This document shows positions 29,401-36,641 of a DNA stretch of 64,000 nt, one piece after another. How positions within the stretch are numbered: the stretch's first letter is position 1; each line of letters starts with the position of its first letter. Source of the stretch: JBBTCX01 sp964494205 (GTDB taxonomy: Bacteria; Planctomycetota; Phycisphaerae; UBA1845); NCBI GenBank assembly GCA_964494205.1, contig CAZBRD010000010.1, forward strand, positions 1-64,000, read 5' to 3'. A program made the position numbers and the translations under genes. The notes below the pieces were generated by a model. That model worked only from the letters and a program-made list of their open reading frames with translations. It ran no database searches and was not told the origin of the DNA.

Positions 29401-30021
29401 GAGACCGGTGCTTCCCGCGTTGGCGCCTGGCAGTCCGAGCAAGCTGTTGGAGGTGAAATAATTACTGGGAAAATTCCCCGGAACGCCCGCGTATGCGAGG
29501 TAGCCCGTGTCCGGTGCGTCTCCGTAATCTCCCGGAAAGAGTGCCATGAAACCCGGCGTGACTGCAGTGGGCCGCGGCACCATCGGATAGATCATGATCA
29601 GGTGGTTACCGGGTGTCGTTCCCTGACCGAAAGGTATGCCGTTAATCATCGGCCAGTTCGTAGCGGCATAAACGCGCACGGCACCGTTTACGTCATCAAT
29701 AAACACGTATAAGACCGGATGCTCGAACTTCTCACAGGGAAAAAGATTCACGAACGCGAACCATTGCGGATTACCACTGATCGTTGCGATGTTGATGTTG
29801 ATCGGAGTTCCGCCGGTCCAGACCATTTCCACCGTGCCCGCTCCCAGCGGCGTCGGCGTCATTTTCGCCGAGATCTCCTGAAGTGAAGAACTCGGCTTCA
29901 GAACTTCGGTGGCCAAGATGCGCAACGCCTCCTCCTGCGTCAGGCCGTACGACGCAGGCGCAATCAATCCAACAAGCAGCAGACACAAGTATCGCATTCG
30001 ACACCCCAGACATTTTCTCAT
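26419..30021 (-). CDS. Exported caspase-like (clan CD) protein with polyproline tracts and dockerin-like C-terminus
   Basis: 1,200 residues; GGAGG precedes the ATG by 7 bases. Signal peptide about 1-26; an N-terminal region ends in a GEVEDF motif (358-363). A Pro-rich linker (385-437) has runs of 17 and 13 prolines. A caspase/legumain-like domain (about 445-640) has the expected dyad: His524 in ISTHGYS and Cys579 in LDTCFAGSW. Then beta-rich exported domains, Cys-rich segments, a thrombospondin-3-like DLDLDGVGDGVDNCP stretch, and a C-terminal dockerin-like pair (NLDDILCVLQGF and NLDDILFVLNAF) seen in Planctomycetota exoproteins. Likely a secreted or surface Cys peptidase or a pseudo-peptidase (inference). 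Terminator at 26351-26387. Confidence 0.8.
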   Translation of the reverse strand: MRKCLGCRMRYLCLLLVGLIAPASYGLTQEEALRILATEVLKPSSSLQEISAKMTPTPLGAGTVEMVWTGGTPININIATISGNPQWFAFVNLFPCEKFEHPVLYVFIDDVNGAVRVYAATNWPMINGIPFGQGTTPGNHLIMIYPMVPRPTAVTPGFMALFPGDYGDAPDTGYLAYAGVPGNFPSNYFTSNSLLGLPGANAGSTGLETLGKLVSNENDAIDATDSDGVPNLVDADSDERMFLAYDPNFSPPQARLIYDVTASAFAPFTPRYVNAVLDFDRNGSWGGAAAGIEWAVQNQFINVNPGMMQTIVSPAFSWGTIAINPTQVWIRVVLDRTPIDPIPWGPFGWDGSGQFGFGEVEDFLSYLSDCPTDPPAPGTLPNGGSPPPPASPPGGPPPPPPPPPPPPPPPPPGPPPGPPPPPPPPPPPPPGGPSPGKGPAEEWDIPVNYYALVLIGPDNAGETMMRADHEATPGFFAARGYNTTTYSDADSDPTNNVTAARINNWINSLSLVCVDRVLIFISTHGYSKSDNVHGKVHFRSFDLTGDQLKLMLDKIPACSGELCDTPDKSCHVTVMLDTCFAGSWLTAGGISGTGRTIMASSLASETSKGSQTKGGAYSVAFRECSLAAGGKPAGADADGDGNVTPKEAHEWVRPRLKRQTVPAASDGECPCFCPIQPPDDPLYTPDDFTAPPTFTSFGFGSNPPLPPGFFGPGSDPFFGTVNPFTGIPTDRDQYGTANTLVRRRTNPISPFVPPPANATVPIELVALNLVSVNPITVSYNGGTFFEPWYVGITTTTTAPEGSMNVTKTHPNGGVFDTQLLVQPVFTFMRANNPHDIRVLDTGFFGLPPVQFQSFGAQWVHQAFPGLGLIAPSNGQFVPGVAETMPGNPASQIVVPFSLFDPSTNTQHTVCPARPQEVCPLVFETPLDPCFEHQADCVGTGFCFPATWTPEFLVTQCGCTEDPYGPADSSCGPLDATQSGLLQCATSEGGCRIHLSGSPTNSPWIATSSVPPGNTVTCAVADLDLDGVGDGVDNCPTFNPGQQDQDGDGTGDACDLCPTDYLKVTPGECGCGVSDSDYDGDGLIYCNDPCPLDPLNNCSTVACFMNSQCASFDDNNSCTCVTCHVGLGFCVPDPVSFGNVNCMGPSNANLDDILCVLQGFANFASCFNGDIAPCGGNNVINLDDILFVLNAFAGGNPCGCP
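28732..28868. repeat. GGN/CCN low-complexity tract inside the caspase-like gene
   Basis: Mixed GGT/GGA/GGC/GGG triplets on the plus strand encode the proline runs on the minus strand. Codons vary, so this is not a pure microsatellite; codon mixing suggests the proline run itself is selected. Long proline runs normally need elongation factor P to be translated. Confidence 0.85.
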
Positions 30022-30500
30022 CGAAGTTCCTCCGTAAAGTGAAATGCTTCGAGGGCCGGAGAGAGACAGCCCACGCGACTGTGTGCAAAAGAATGTTGAT
30101 AGGGATTGTTTGTTGAAATATGAGAATTGGTGGCGCGCATCAACCGCGTGATCGCCCGGACCACGAGTTCAAATACTCAACCACGAGCAAAACAATGGCA
30201 GTGCATCGAAGAGATCGCTTTTTGGTTGTCGACACTTCAGCCTCCGCGACTTGCCCGACCGCATCGCATGAGGCCATCATTAGAAAAGCAAGCGCTTTCA
30301 TAACGCTGTGGCCGGGATCGGTCAAGCAAAAAGCGATGTCGTATGTTGCGTATTGGTTGTACTAGTACTTGAACGCCAGTGAGGAAGTTGGAGTTGTTAC
30401 GGTCAGGATTGCCCTGCCGCATGGGATTTGTGTCGAGGCGTCATACGGGTCACTACATCTTATCTAAGTTCCACCCGCACGGTCGCCTGCGAGGCACTGA
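30022..30500. other. Upstream region of the caspase-like gene
   Basis: About 480 bases with no supported gene. Only the ribosome-binding site (GGAGG, complement of 30029-30033) is clear. The region is long enough for a regulated promoter, but no operator or repeat was recognised. Confidence 0.5.
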
Positions 30501-31208
30501 TCACCCTTTCGGCAATCGCACCACGAAAGTCGTTCCCTTCCCGATTTCGCTTTCAAAAGTAAGCGTTCCGCCGTGCTCCTGAATAATGCGCTGTGTTAGC
30601 GACAGTCCCAGACCGGTCCCTCCCTGCTTCGTGGAAAAGAATGGCCGAAAGATTCTCTCGCGTGCTTCCGGAGCGATCCCCGCGCCAGTGTCACTCACTG
30701 ACACCACAATGGCGTCGGTCTTCTCTATGCATTGCATCGTGATCGTCCCGCCCGCCGGCGTCGCCTGCTGCGCGTTGATCAGCAGGTTGAGCAACGCTTG
30801 TCGCAGAAGATTCTCATCGGCATCAAAAACCAATCGTGTCGCTGCCGCATCGACCGAAAGTGTCAGACCGTGACTCTGTGCAACCGGTGCAAAGAACTCC
30901 GCCAACCGATTCACTGTAGCTACCACGTCGATCGGTTTCTTCGTCAATCGATAGGGATTCATCAATTGCAGGAAATCATCGAAGATTCCTTGCAGTCGCT
31001 CGGCTTCGTGTTGAAGCACATTTACGCGCAGCAATGCCCGCCGGCGCACATCCTCACAGACAGTGGCTGGATCATTCAAATCCTCCGCCATCAGCTTGAG
31101 GTTGATCATCATCGTCGAAAGGGGATTGCGTAGTTCGTGCGCCAGGCCGCCGGCCAACTCGGTCAGCTCGACAATGCGCCGTGAAAGGTCTGTAGCAGCA
31201 TCGGTCAC
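30501..31208 (-). CDS. Soluble sensor histidine kinase (NtrB-like transmitter)
   Basis: 235 residues starting at a GTG. The phospho-acceptor helix GGLAHELRNPLSTMMINLKLM has the H-box His at about residue 24. ATPase boxes follow: N (LRQALLNLLINAQQATP), G1 (DTGAGI), F (IFRPFFSTK) and G2 (GGTGLGLSL). There is no sensor domain or membrane segment; it is a bare transmitter of the HisKA_4/NtrB kind. No response regulator is adjacent, so it is an orphan in the window. It may sense through a partner or receive phosphate in a phosphorelay (inference). Confidence 0.88.
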   Translation of the reverse strand: MTDAATDLSRRIVELTELAGGLAHELRNPLSTMMINLKLMAEDLNDPATVCEDVRRRALLRVNVLQHEAERLQGIFDDFLQLMNPYRLTKKPIDVVATVNRLAEFFAPVAQSHGLTLSVDAAATRLVFDADENLLRQALLNLLINAQQATPAGGTITMQCIEKTDAIVVSVSDTGAGIAPEARERIFRPFFSTKQGGTGLGLSLTQRIIQEHGGTLTFESEIGKGTTFVVRLPKG

Positions 31209-31385
31209 AATGTGCTAGATACCACGATCTGTTTAAGAATTGAATAGTCGGATAGCTTGCGAATTCAGAAAGACGAAACGTGAATTTCGAAAGCAAAACG
31301 AGGCGATTCACAGTGCAAGTGCGTCAAATCGAAGCGAAAACGCGCTGCGAATTCGCCGCTCAAATAGGAGCATGAAAGTAGTAAT

Positions 31386-31610
31386 TCAATGGCCGGTTGG
31401 AACTTCTGCCAATCGTCGAACATGCTTTGCTTGCGGTCCGCGTGCCGAGTCCTCAAGGTCGAACTGCACAGCGTCGCCGTCCTTCAGACTGCGAAAGCCT
31501 TCACCTTCAATCGACGAATAGTGGACGAAGATATCCTTTCCTTCTTCGGATCCCTCAATGAACCCAAAGCCCTTCTTCGCGTCGAACCACTTAACGACAC
31601 CCTGCGGCAT
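31386..31610 (-). CDS. csp: Cold-shock domain protein
   Basis: 74 residues from the ATG at 31610, chosen because GAGGAG lies 9 bases before it and the family begins MPQGVVKWFDAKKGFGFI. RNP1 (KGFGFI) and RNP2 (DIFVHYSSI) nucleic-acid-binding motifs are intact. Such proteins bind single-stranded RNA/DNA, melt mRNA structure and aid adaptation to cold or stress. It lies close to pnp, another cold-linked RNA gene, but about 250 bases away and probably with its own promoter. Confidence 0.95.
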   Translation of the reverse strand: MPQGVVKWFDAKKGFGFIEGSEEGKDIFVHYSSIEGEGFRSLKDGDAVQFDLEDSARGPQAKHVRRLAEVPTGH

Positions 31611-31865
31611 GACAAAACTCCTCAGAAGAGAATCCAAGGCGAATGACGCGAACGGCTCAATGCATCAATACGCACGTTCGAGCACGTGAGTGTTGCCAAT
31701 GATTGGACAGGGGTTCGACGGTTGTCGCTTCTTAGAAACTTTCCGCGCGGCAAAGATTTGCTGATTGGGAAGTCTCAACATCGACGTCCCAAAGTGGCAA
31801 AGACTCTGTCGACCGCCGGCTAGGCGGGACAGAGTCCAAACCAACAACATTTCGCGCAATCGTTC
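31611..31865. other. Region between csp and pnp
   Basis: Contains the long untranslated leader space of csp on the minus strand and the hairpin 31802-31836 behind pnp. No ORF is supported. Confidence 0.5.
31802..31836 (-). terminator. Probable terminator behind pnp
   Basis: GACTCTGTC (31802-31810) and GACAGAGTC (31828-31836) pair over 9 bp, and inner CCGCC/GGCGG arms extend the stem. On the minus strand only TTT follows, so termination strength is uncertain. It lies 30 bases after the pnp stop. Confidence 0.5.
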
Positions 31866-33995
31866 CTAAGCCGATTGGCCCGCCGCAGCCGCTGCCTCTT
31901 CCAGTGCGGCTGCCTTTCGCGACAACTTGATTCGGCCCTGGTCGTCAATGGCCAACACCTTAACTCTAACGGTGTCCCCGATCTTGACCACGGAGTCCAC
32001 CGATTTTACGTAGTCTGAATCGAGCTCGCTGATATGACAGAGCCCGTCAGTTCCCGGCGTTACCTCAATGAACGCACCGAAATCCTTAATGCTACTGACC
32101 CGACCTGTGTAAATCTTACCGACCTTAACTTCGGCTGTCGATGCTTCAATCATCTCGAGCGCCCGCTCCGCACCGGCGAGGTTGAGGCACGAAACAAGGA
32201 TCGTTCCGTCCTGCTCGATTTCGACTGTCGCGTGGGTCTCGGCCTCGATCGCCTTGATTCCCTTGCCGCCCGGGCCGATGAGCTTACCGATCTTGTCTGG
32301 ATTGATCTTGGTTTGCAGGATTCTCGGGGCAAACTCGCTGATGGCCTTGCGCGGTTCCTTGATGGCTTCGAGCATCTTGCGAAGGATATGCAATCTTGCA
32401 TCGCGGGCCATCGTGAAAATTGGAGCCATCAAGTCCTGCGGGATTCCCCGGCCTTTCAAGTCCAACTGAACAGCAGTGATGCCTCGGCCAGTGCCCGCAA
32501 CCTTAAAGTCCATCTCGCCGTGGTGATCTTCCTCGCCAAGAATATCAATGATTAGTTCGCGCTTTCCGTTGCTCTCAAACATGCCAACCGAAATGCCGGC
32601 AACCGGCTGCTTGATCGGCACGCCTGCGTCCATCAATGCCAGGCAACCTCCGCACACCGAGGCCATTGAGCTCGATCCGTTAGACTCCATGATTTCAGAA
32701 ACCAAGCGAATGGTGTATGGGAACTTGTCAGGAGTCGGAAGCACAGGTTCAAGTGCCTTCTCGGCCAGATTTCCGTGTCCGATTTCGCGACGACTGGTCG
32801 AACCCAATCTCTTGATCTCACCAGTGCAAAGCGGCGGGAAGTTATAGTGCAGCATGAACTTCTTGCTGTACTCCTCGCCAAGACCATCAATGATCTGCTC
32901 GTCCTTGCCCGTTCCTAGCGTCACCACACAGAGCGCCTGAGTCTCGCCTCGCTGGAAAAGCGAAGATCCGTGAACACGCGGAAGGTATGAGACCTCGCAG
33001 GTGATCGGTCGAATGTCCTTCGCGCCGCGACCATCCGAACGGACATGGTCTTTCAGCATTCGCTCAGCCACGATTTCACCCTCAACGTGGTCAAGCAATT
33101 CCTTCACTTTGTTCCACATCTTGGCTGATGCGGGATCGCCTTCTTTGACGTACTCGGCCTTGGCGGACTTGTAGATGTCCGCAACCGCAGCCTGACGTTC
33201 GAGCTTGCCGTTGATTCCTTTCGCCGTTCGCAGTTTGGCTGCGTACTTTTCGCGAACCTGGTTTTTCAGGTCATCCATTGCCGGTGGCGGAGTCCATTCC
33301 TTCGGCTTGCCTGCTTTGCGCTGCAACTCGGAAATCATGTCGCAGATTTCGACGATCGCACGATGACCGAACTCGATGCCGCCAATGACTATCTCTTCTG
33401 ACACTTCGCGAGCGCCGACTTCAATCATGTTGACCGACTCGCGGTGGCCCGCCAGCACCATCTCCATCGTGCTGTATTCCATCTGGGCGACCGTGGGATT
33501 CAGAACGTATTGCCCGTCGATGTACCCAACGCGGACCGAGCCGCTTGGTCCTTCAAAGGGAATCTGCGAAACACTCAAGGCTGCCGAAGCGCCAATCATC
33601 GCCAGAATATCCGGATCATTCTCCTGGTCCGTCACCAGCGCCATTGCCTGAATGAGCACTTCGTCGATGTACCCAGCCGGGAACATCGGGCGCAGCGGCC
33701 GATCGATCATGCGCATCGTGAGGATTTCTTTATTGGTGGGACGCGCTTCGCGTTTAAAAAAGCCGCCGGGAAATTTTCCGGCGGCATAGGTCTTTTCACG
33801 ATAGTCCACGGTGAGCGGAAAGAAATCGACGCCTTCTCTCGGCGGGCCGGTCAACGCAGACACCAGCACCATCGAATCGCCATATCTTACGACAACCGTA
33901 CCTGCCGCCTGCTTGGCCAAACGACCGGTTTCGATTCGTAACGTCCTACCCCCAATATTCCGCTCAACAACATGCACTTGCGTACTCATGGACAT
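31866..33995 (-). CDS. pnp: Polynucleotide phosphorylase
   Basis: 709 residues, the usual length. Two RNase PH-like domains (about 10-140 and 310-540) are present; the second has the catalytic region with the DHHGEMDFKVAGT segment. A KH domain (about 555-610; IGKLIGPGGKGIKAIEAET) and an S1 domain (about 620-690; GKIYTGRVSSIKDFGAFIEV) complete it. It degrades RNA 3'-5' phosphorolytically and joins RNA-decay complexes. It lies after rpsO in the same direction, the order conserved across bacteria. The ATG at 33995 gives MSMSTQVHVVERNIGG. Confidence 0.97.
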   Translation of the reverse strand: MSMSTQVHVVERNIGGRTLRIETGRLAKQAAGTVVVRYGDSMVLVSALTGPPREGVDFFPLTVDYREKTYAAGKFPGGFFKREARPTNKEILTMRMIDRPLRPMFPAGYIDEVLIQAMALVTDQENDPDILAMIGASAALSVSQIPFEGPSGSVRVGYIDGQYVLNPTVAQMEYSTMEMVLAGHRESVNMIEVGAREVSEEIVIGGIEFGHRAIVEICDMISELQRKAGKPKEWTPPPAMDDLKNQVREKYAAKLRTAKGINGKLERQAAVADIYKSAKAEYVKEGDPASAKMWNKVKELLDHVEGEIVAERMLKDHVRSDGRGAKDIRPITCEVSYLPRVHGSSLFQRGETQALCVVTLGTGKDEQIIDGLGEEYSKKFMLHYNFPPLCTGEIKRLGSTSRREIGHGNLAEKALEPVLPTPDKFPYTIRLVSEIMESNGSSSMASVCGGCLALMDAGVPIKQPVAGISVGMFESNGKRELIIDILGEEDHHGEMDFKVAGTGRGITAVQLDLKGRGIPQDLMAPIFTMARDARLHILRKMLEAIKEPRKAISEFAPRILQTKINPDKIGKLIGPGGKGIKAIEAETHATVEIEQDGTILVSCLNLAGAERALEMIEASTAEVKVGKIYTGRVSSIKDFGAFIEVTPGTDGLCHISELDSDYVKSVDSVVKIGDTVRVKVLAIDDQGRIKLSRKAAALEEAAAAAGQSA

Positions 33996-34112
33996 CCTTC
34001 ATTCAAAAATGCTGACTTTGAAAATACCCGCAGAAATGGGATCGAAGCTGAACATCCCCAAGATGATCATGAAGGCTGAAAGTTGACGCGGGGGCCGGGA
34101 AAGTACGCCGAG

Positions 34113-34382
34113 TTACTTTCGCAGGCCGAGGCTCTCGATGAGCTTCTTGTACCGCTCGTGATCGGTCTTGGTGAGATACTTGAGCAGGCTCGTTCGGCGA
34201 CTGACCAGCTTGAGCAAACCGCGGCGCGAGGCATGGTCCTTCACATTGGACTTCAGGTGCTCCGTCAGCTCCTGAATGCGGGTCGTCAGGATCGCCACCT
34301 GAACCTCGGCGGAGCCCGTGTCCTTCCCGTGAGAACGATGCTTTTCGATGATTTGCGATTTTACTTCGGCTGTGATCGCCAT
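34113..34382 (-). CDS. rpsO: 30S ribosomal protein S15
   Basis: 89 residues from the ATG at 34382 (MAITAEVKSQIIEKHRSH), matching the standard S15 length; the frame continues upstream without a likely start. Conserved HRSHGKDTGSAEVQVAILTTRIQELTEHLK and KDHASRRGLLKLVSRR bind 16S rRNA at the three-way junction. In many bacteria S15 represses its own mRNA; no such pseudoknot was recognised here. It is followed by pnp. Confidence 0.97.
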   Translation of the reverse strand: MAITAEVKSQIIEKHRSHGKDTGSAEVQVAILTTRIQELTEHLKSNVKDHASRRGLLKLVSRRTSLLKYLTKTDHERYKKLIESLGLRK

Positions 34383-34464
34383 GTCGTGACTGCTTCCCAA
34401 CTTGTCCGCGTCTGCCTCAGCCGACGCCAACCCCTTTAATGAACGGGGTTTACATTCCAACTAC

Positions 34465-34494
34465 ATTACAATCCCACATCTCTATGGTCGGCAA
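34465..34494 (-). promoter_or_regulatory. Candidate sigma-70-type promoter for rpsO-pnp
   Basis: On the minus strand TTGCCG (-35-like, 34489-34494) is followed by 18 bases and TGTAAT (-10-like, 34465-34470), about 80 bases before rpsO. Found by eye; consensus fit is 4/6 and 5/6. Confidence 0.35.
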
Positions 34495-34562
34495 TCTAGC
34501 GTCAGACTTCACTTCTTGCAAGTAGGGGGCAAGATGTGGCAGAGTGGCACCTGATACGAGCT

Positions 34563-35081
34563 CTATGGCTCTGTGGGTGTTACTAGTGACTCGTTCGCGA
34601 TGATCATGACCGTTTCTGATACAGCCGACTGTCCCTCGGCATTCTCAGCTGCGCATCGCACCTCAAACGCAATGTCCACGTCGCTTTCGTCAACCACGAA
34701 CGTCGCCCGACCGGCTTCCGCGTCAACCACAAGACGTTCGCTCTCCGGCTGAAAAGCAAACATGACGCCATCGGGTGAGCCGGACGTCACGACACACGTA
34801 AGAATGACCTCCTCGCCCACCTCCGGCGTTTCATTGGACACCATCAGCTCGACCGCAAATTCCATATTTGCATTGTCGTTTAGGTTGTCGGAACCGGAAT
34901 TGTCATTGCCATTATCCGAGTTGTCGTTGCCAGCATCGGATTGATTGTCGTTGTTGCTGCTGCCGGCAGGCGGTGCGCCAATGAGCTGGCCGGTGGCCCA
35001 ATATTGGAGCTCTACACAACCAATAAGTGCAGCCGCGCCGAGAGCTAATCCAACAACTCGAAACTTGTCTGCCCAGCGCAT
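34563..35081 (-). CDS. Lipoprotein with Asn/Asp-rich linker and Ig-like domain
   Basis: 172 residues. The signal ends in a lipobox (LIGC, Cys about residue 22). A 35-residue Asn/Asp/Ser linker follows (NNDNQSDAGNDNSDNGNDN...), then a single Ig-like beta domain of about 90 residues (VGEEVILTCVVTSGSPDGVMFAFQPESERLVVDAEAGRATFVVDESD). The linker resembles that of the exported TlpA-like protein (3192-5105). GAGGTAGAG precedes the ATG. Function unknown; a surface or periplasmic adhesion-like lipoprotein is plausible. Confidence 0.75.
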   Translation of the reverse strand: MRWADKFRVVGLALGAAALIGCVELQYWATGQLIGAPPAGSSNNDNQSDAGNDNSDNGNDNSGSDNLNDNANMEFAVELMVSNETPEVGEEVILTCVVTSGSPDGVMFAFQPESERLVVDAEAGRATFVVDESDVDIAFEVRCAAENAEGQSAVSETVMIIANESLVTPTEP

Positions 35082-35131
35082 CGCTCTACCTCAAACATTC
35101 TACGAATCTGACTTTCAACAACCAATTATGG

Positions 35132-35716
35132 CTAATCGAGTCCCGCTTCCAATTCGCGGATTCTCGCCCGGAGGTCATCGACCTCCTCTTCAGTATACAG
35201 CCTCGGAATGTGTTGCGGGCAATTCGCGTCCCATGCCTCGATATGAAAAACGAAAACTCGCTCCGGTCTGCCGGAATACGAAGCGTCAGCCAACTGCGAC
35301 AGCAGAGCAGGATCGTTTTCGACAAACTTGGCTGTCCCCCAGATCTTGATTCGCTGCTGATTCTCGTAGTCGATCAGAAACAAGAACGCCTTGTCGTTCT
35401 CTGCCAGGTTACCGATCGAAATGTATTGCTTGTTTCCGCCGAAATCGGCGAATGCCAGCGTACGCTCGTCGAGCACCTTCAAGAATCCCTTCGGACCGCC
35501 GCGATGTTGAATATACGGCTGACCGTCGGCGGTTGCCGTCGCTAGGAAGAACGAATCTCGTTGCGAAATGAAGTACGCCAGGTCGGGAGTGACTCGATTG
35601 CTCCACCCCTTCCCGCTCTCCATTTTCGCGTAAGCGTGACGAGAGCCCAGTCGCTCCTGCACAGCTTTGACTGATGGGGTAAAAGCAACGTCGCTGTTTG
35701 GTTTATTCACGTGCAT
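35132..35716 (-). CDS. Pyridoxamine 5'-phosphate oxidase-like flavoprotein
   Basis: 194 residues from the ATG at 35716 (MHVNKPNSDVAFTPSVKAVQERLGSR). The frame extends to a TTG at 35809, but the extra residues look unlike the family. The split-barrel FMN-binding fold is indicated by SFFLATATADGQPYIQHRGGPKGFLKVLDERTLAFADFGGNKQYISIGNL and KAFLFLIDYENQQRIKIWGTA. Members bind FMN or F420 and reduce or oxidise small molecules, often in oxidative or nitrosative stress; the substrate is not predictable. A short coiled tail (EEEVDDLRARIRELEAGLD) ends the protein. Confidence 0.85.
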   Translation of the reverse strand: MHVNKPNSDVAFTPSVKAVQERLGSRHAYAKMESGKGWSNRVTPDLAYFISQRDSFFLATATADGQPYIQHRGGPKGFLKVLDERTLAFADFGGNKQYISIGNLAENDKAFLFLIDYENQQRIKIWGTAKFVENDPALLSQLADASYSGRPERVFVFHIEAWDANCPQHIPRLYTEEEVDDLRARIRELEAGLD

Positions 35717-35841
35717 ATTCTCGTTCGATGCGCCGCGAAGCGAAAGGGTTACGTCATGGTTCCTTGTCGATTCAGATGTGCCAATCTCCTTTTCGACCAA
35801 TTCGCTCAACGTTAGGATGCCACGGAAACGGCTGGAGAAAC

Positions 35842-35949
35842 ATGATGTCTACGATCAAGACCGGCAAGGTAACCGATCGCCGCAAGCTGCGATTTGAATC
35901 CATCAACGATGTGCTGGCTGATGTCGACCGCATCGCGGCCCAATGGTGA
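35842..35949 (+). pseudogene. DUF1569 gene fragment (N-terminus only)
   Basis: 35 residues (MMSTIKTGKVTDRRKLRFESINDVLADVDRIAAQW), then a stop. GGAG lies 6 bases before the ATG, so initiation is intact. The sequence matches the start of DUF1569 proteins (DinB-like fold, about 150 residues) as I remember that family, where R-x-L-x-F-x-S-x-x-D-x-L-A-D is typical. The rest of the domain is absent; instead the hairpin and transposase of the IS200/IS605-like element begin within 30 bases. Probably truncated by that insertion. It could still make a short peptide. Confidence 0.6.
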
Positions 35950-35975
35950 ACCGCAACGCGGTGAACGGTATCAAG

Positions 35976-35995
35976 CCCACGACGTGAGTCGTGGG
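35976..35995. repeat. Left-end hairpin of the Y1 element
   Basis: CCCACGAC and GTCGTGGG form a perfect 8-bp stem around GTGA. It is similar to, but not the same as, the right-end hairpin at 36563-36582. Confidence 0.8.
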
Positions 35996-36067
35996 TTTAT
36001 GAGAAGCAGAAGTCGCAAAGCCCTGCAAGGGCGACACACTGAACGCTTAATGCAGGTTTTGATTGCC

Positions 36068-36520
36068 ATGCCTCATTCTCTCGCAAAACTACATTTTCAT
36101 TGCATCTTTGGAACCAAAGATCGCCAGCCACTCATCGAAGCGAACATGCGAGATCGGCTTTATGGATACATTGGCGGCATACTCGAAAATAGCCACGGCA
36201 GGCTGATTCGAGCGGGAGGCACAGCCGACCATATTCATTTGTTGATCGAACTTTCGCCCGTCGCTTCGGTTGCAGATACAATGCGACTGGTTAAGGCTAA
36301 TAGTTCAAAATGGATGAATGAATTGGTTCGAAACGGTAGCCGATTCGCATGGCAGACAGGATATGCCGTGTTTACGGTAAGCCAGACGGGCATCGAAGAT
36401 GTGAATCGTTATATCGAGAACCAGGAAGAGCATCATCAGAAAAAGACCTTTGAAGACGAATACGTCGAGTTCATCAAGAGGCATGGACTATCATACGATC
36501 CTCGGTATTTGTGGGAGTAA
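36068..36520 (+). CDS. IS200/IS605 family (REP-associated-type) Y1 transposase
   Basis: 150 residues from the ATG at 36068; the frame is open upstream but the family begins with MPHSLAKLHFHCIFGTKDRQP. HUH motif His55-Ile-His57 (TADHIHLLIEL) and catalytic Tyr115 (NRYIENQEEHH) are intact, so the protein should be active. Y1 transposases cut and rejoin single-stranded DNA at hairpins, and the close relatives that spread REP palindromes are domesticated housekeeping copies (family knowledge). The C-terminus YVEFIKRHGLSYDPRYLW is typical. Hairpins flank it on both sides, and one orphan copy lies at 42924-42943. Confidence 0.92.
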   Translation: MPHSLAKLHFHCIFGTKDRQPLIEANMRDRLYGYIGGILENSHGRLIRAGGTADHIHLLIELSPVASVADTMRLVKANSSKWMNELVRNGSRFAWQTGYAVFTVSQTGIEDVNRYIENQEEHHQKKTFEDEYVEFIKRHGLSYDPRYLWE

Positions 36521-36562
36521 AGTATCGTCCCGTTGGGACTCACCCTCGTCGAGATTCGGATA

Positions 36563-36582
36563 CCCACGGCTAACGCCGTGGG
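36563..36582. repeat. Right-end hairpin of the Y1 element
   Basis: CCCACGGC and GCCGTGGG pair perfectly around TAAC. The stem is the same as in the isolated hairpin 42924-42943, where the loop is TCCC. GTCCC-TT-GGGAC-type stems lie on both sides. Confidence 0.85.
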
Positions 36583-36641
36583 CTTGATGCCGATCGTCCC
36601 TTTGGGACTCTTATCAGATTCGAAAGGAGTCGAAAGAAGTC

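Larger units (their letters stand above)
35970..36611 (+). mobile_element. IS200/IS605-like Y1 element with flanking hairpins
   Basis: The unit holds one transposase gene (36068-36520) between structured ends. On the left is a CCCACGAC/GTCGTGGG hairpin (35976-35995) and an AAGCCCTGCAAGGGC stem near 36018. On the right is GTCCCGTTGGGAC at 36526-36538, a CCCACGGC/GCCGTGGG hairpin (36563-36582) and a GTCCCTTTGGGAC repeat at 36597-36609. No terminal inverted repeats or target duplication are seen, as expected of single-strand Y1 transposition. Exact ends are not defined. It carries no TnpB. Confidence 0.75.

Noticed and set aside
35132..35809. Longer TTG start of the PPOX-like protein
   Set aside because: The extra 31 residues are unlike the family and no ribosome site precedes the TTG; the ATG at 35716 was preferred.
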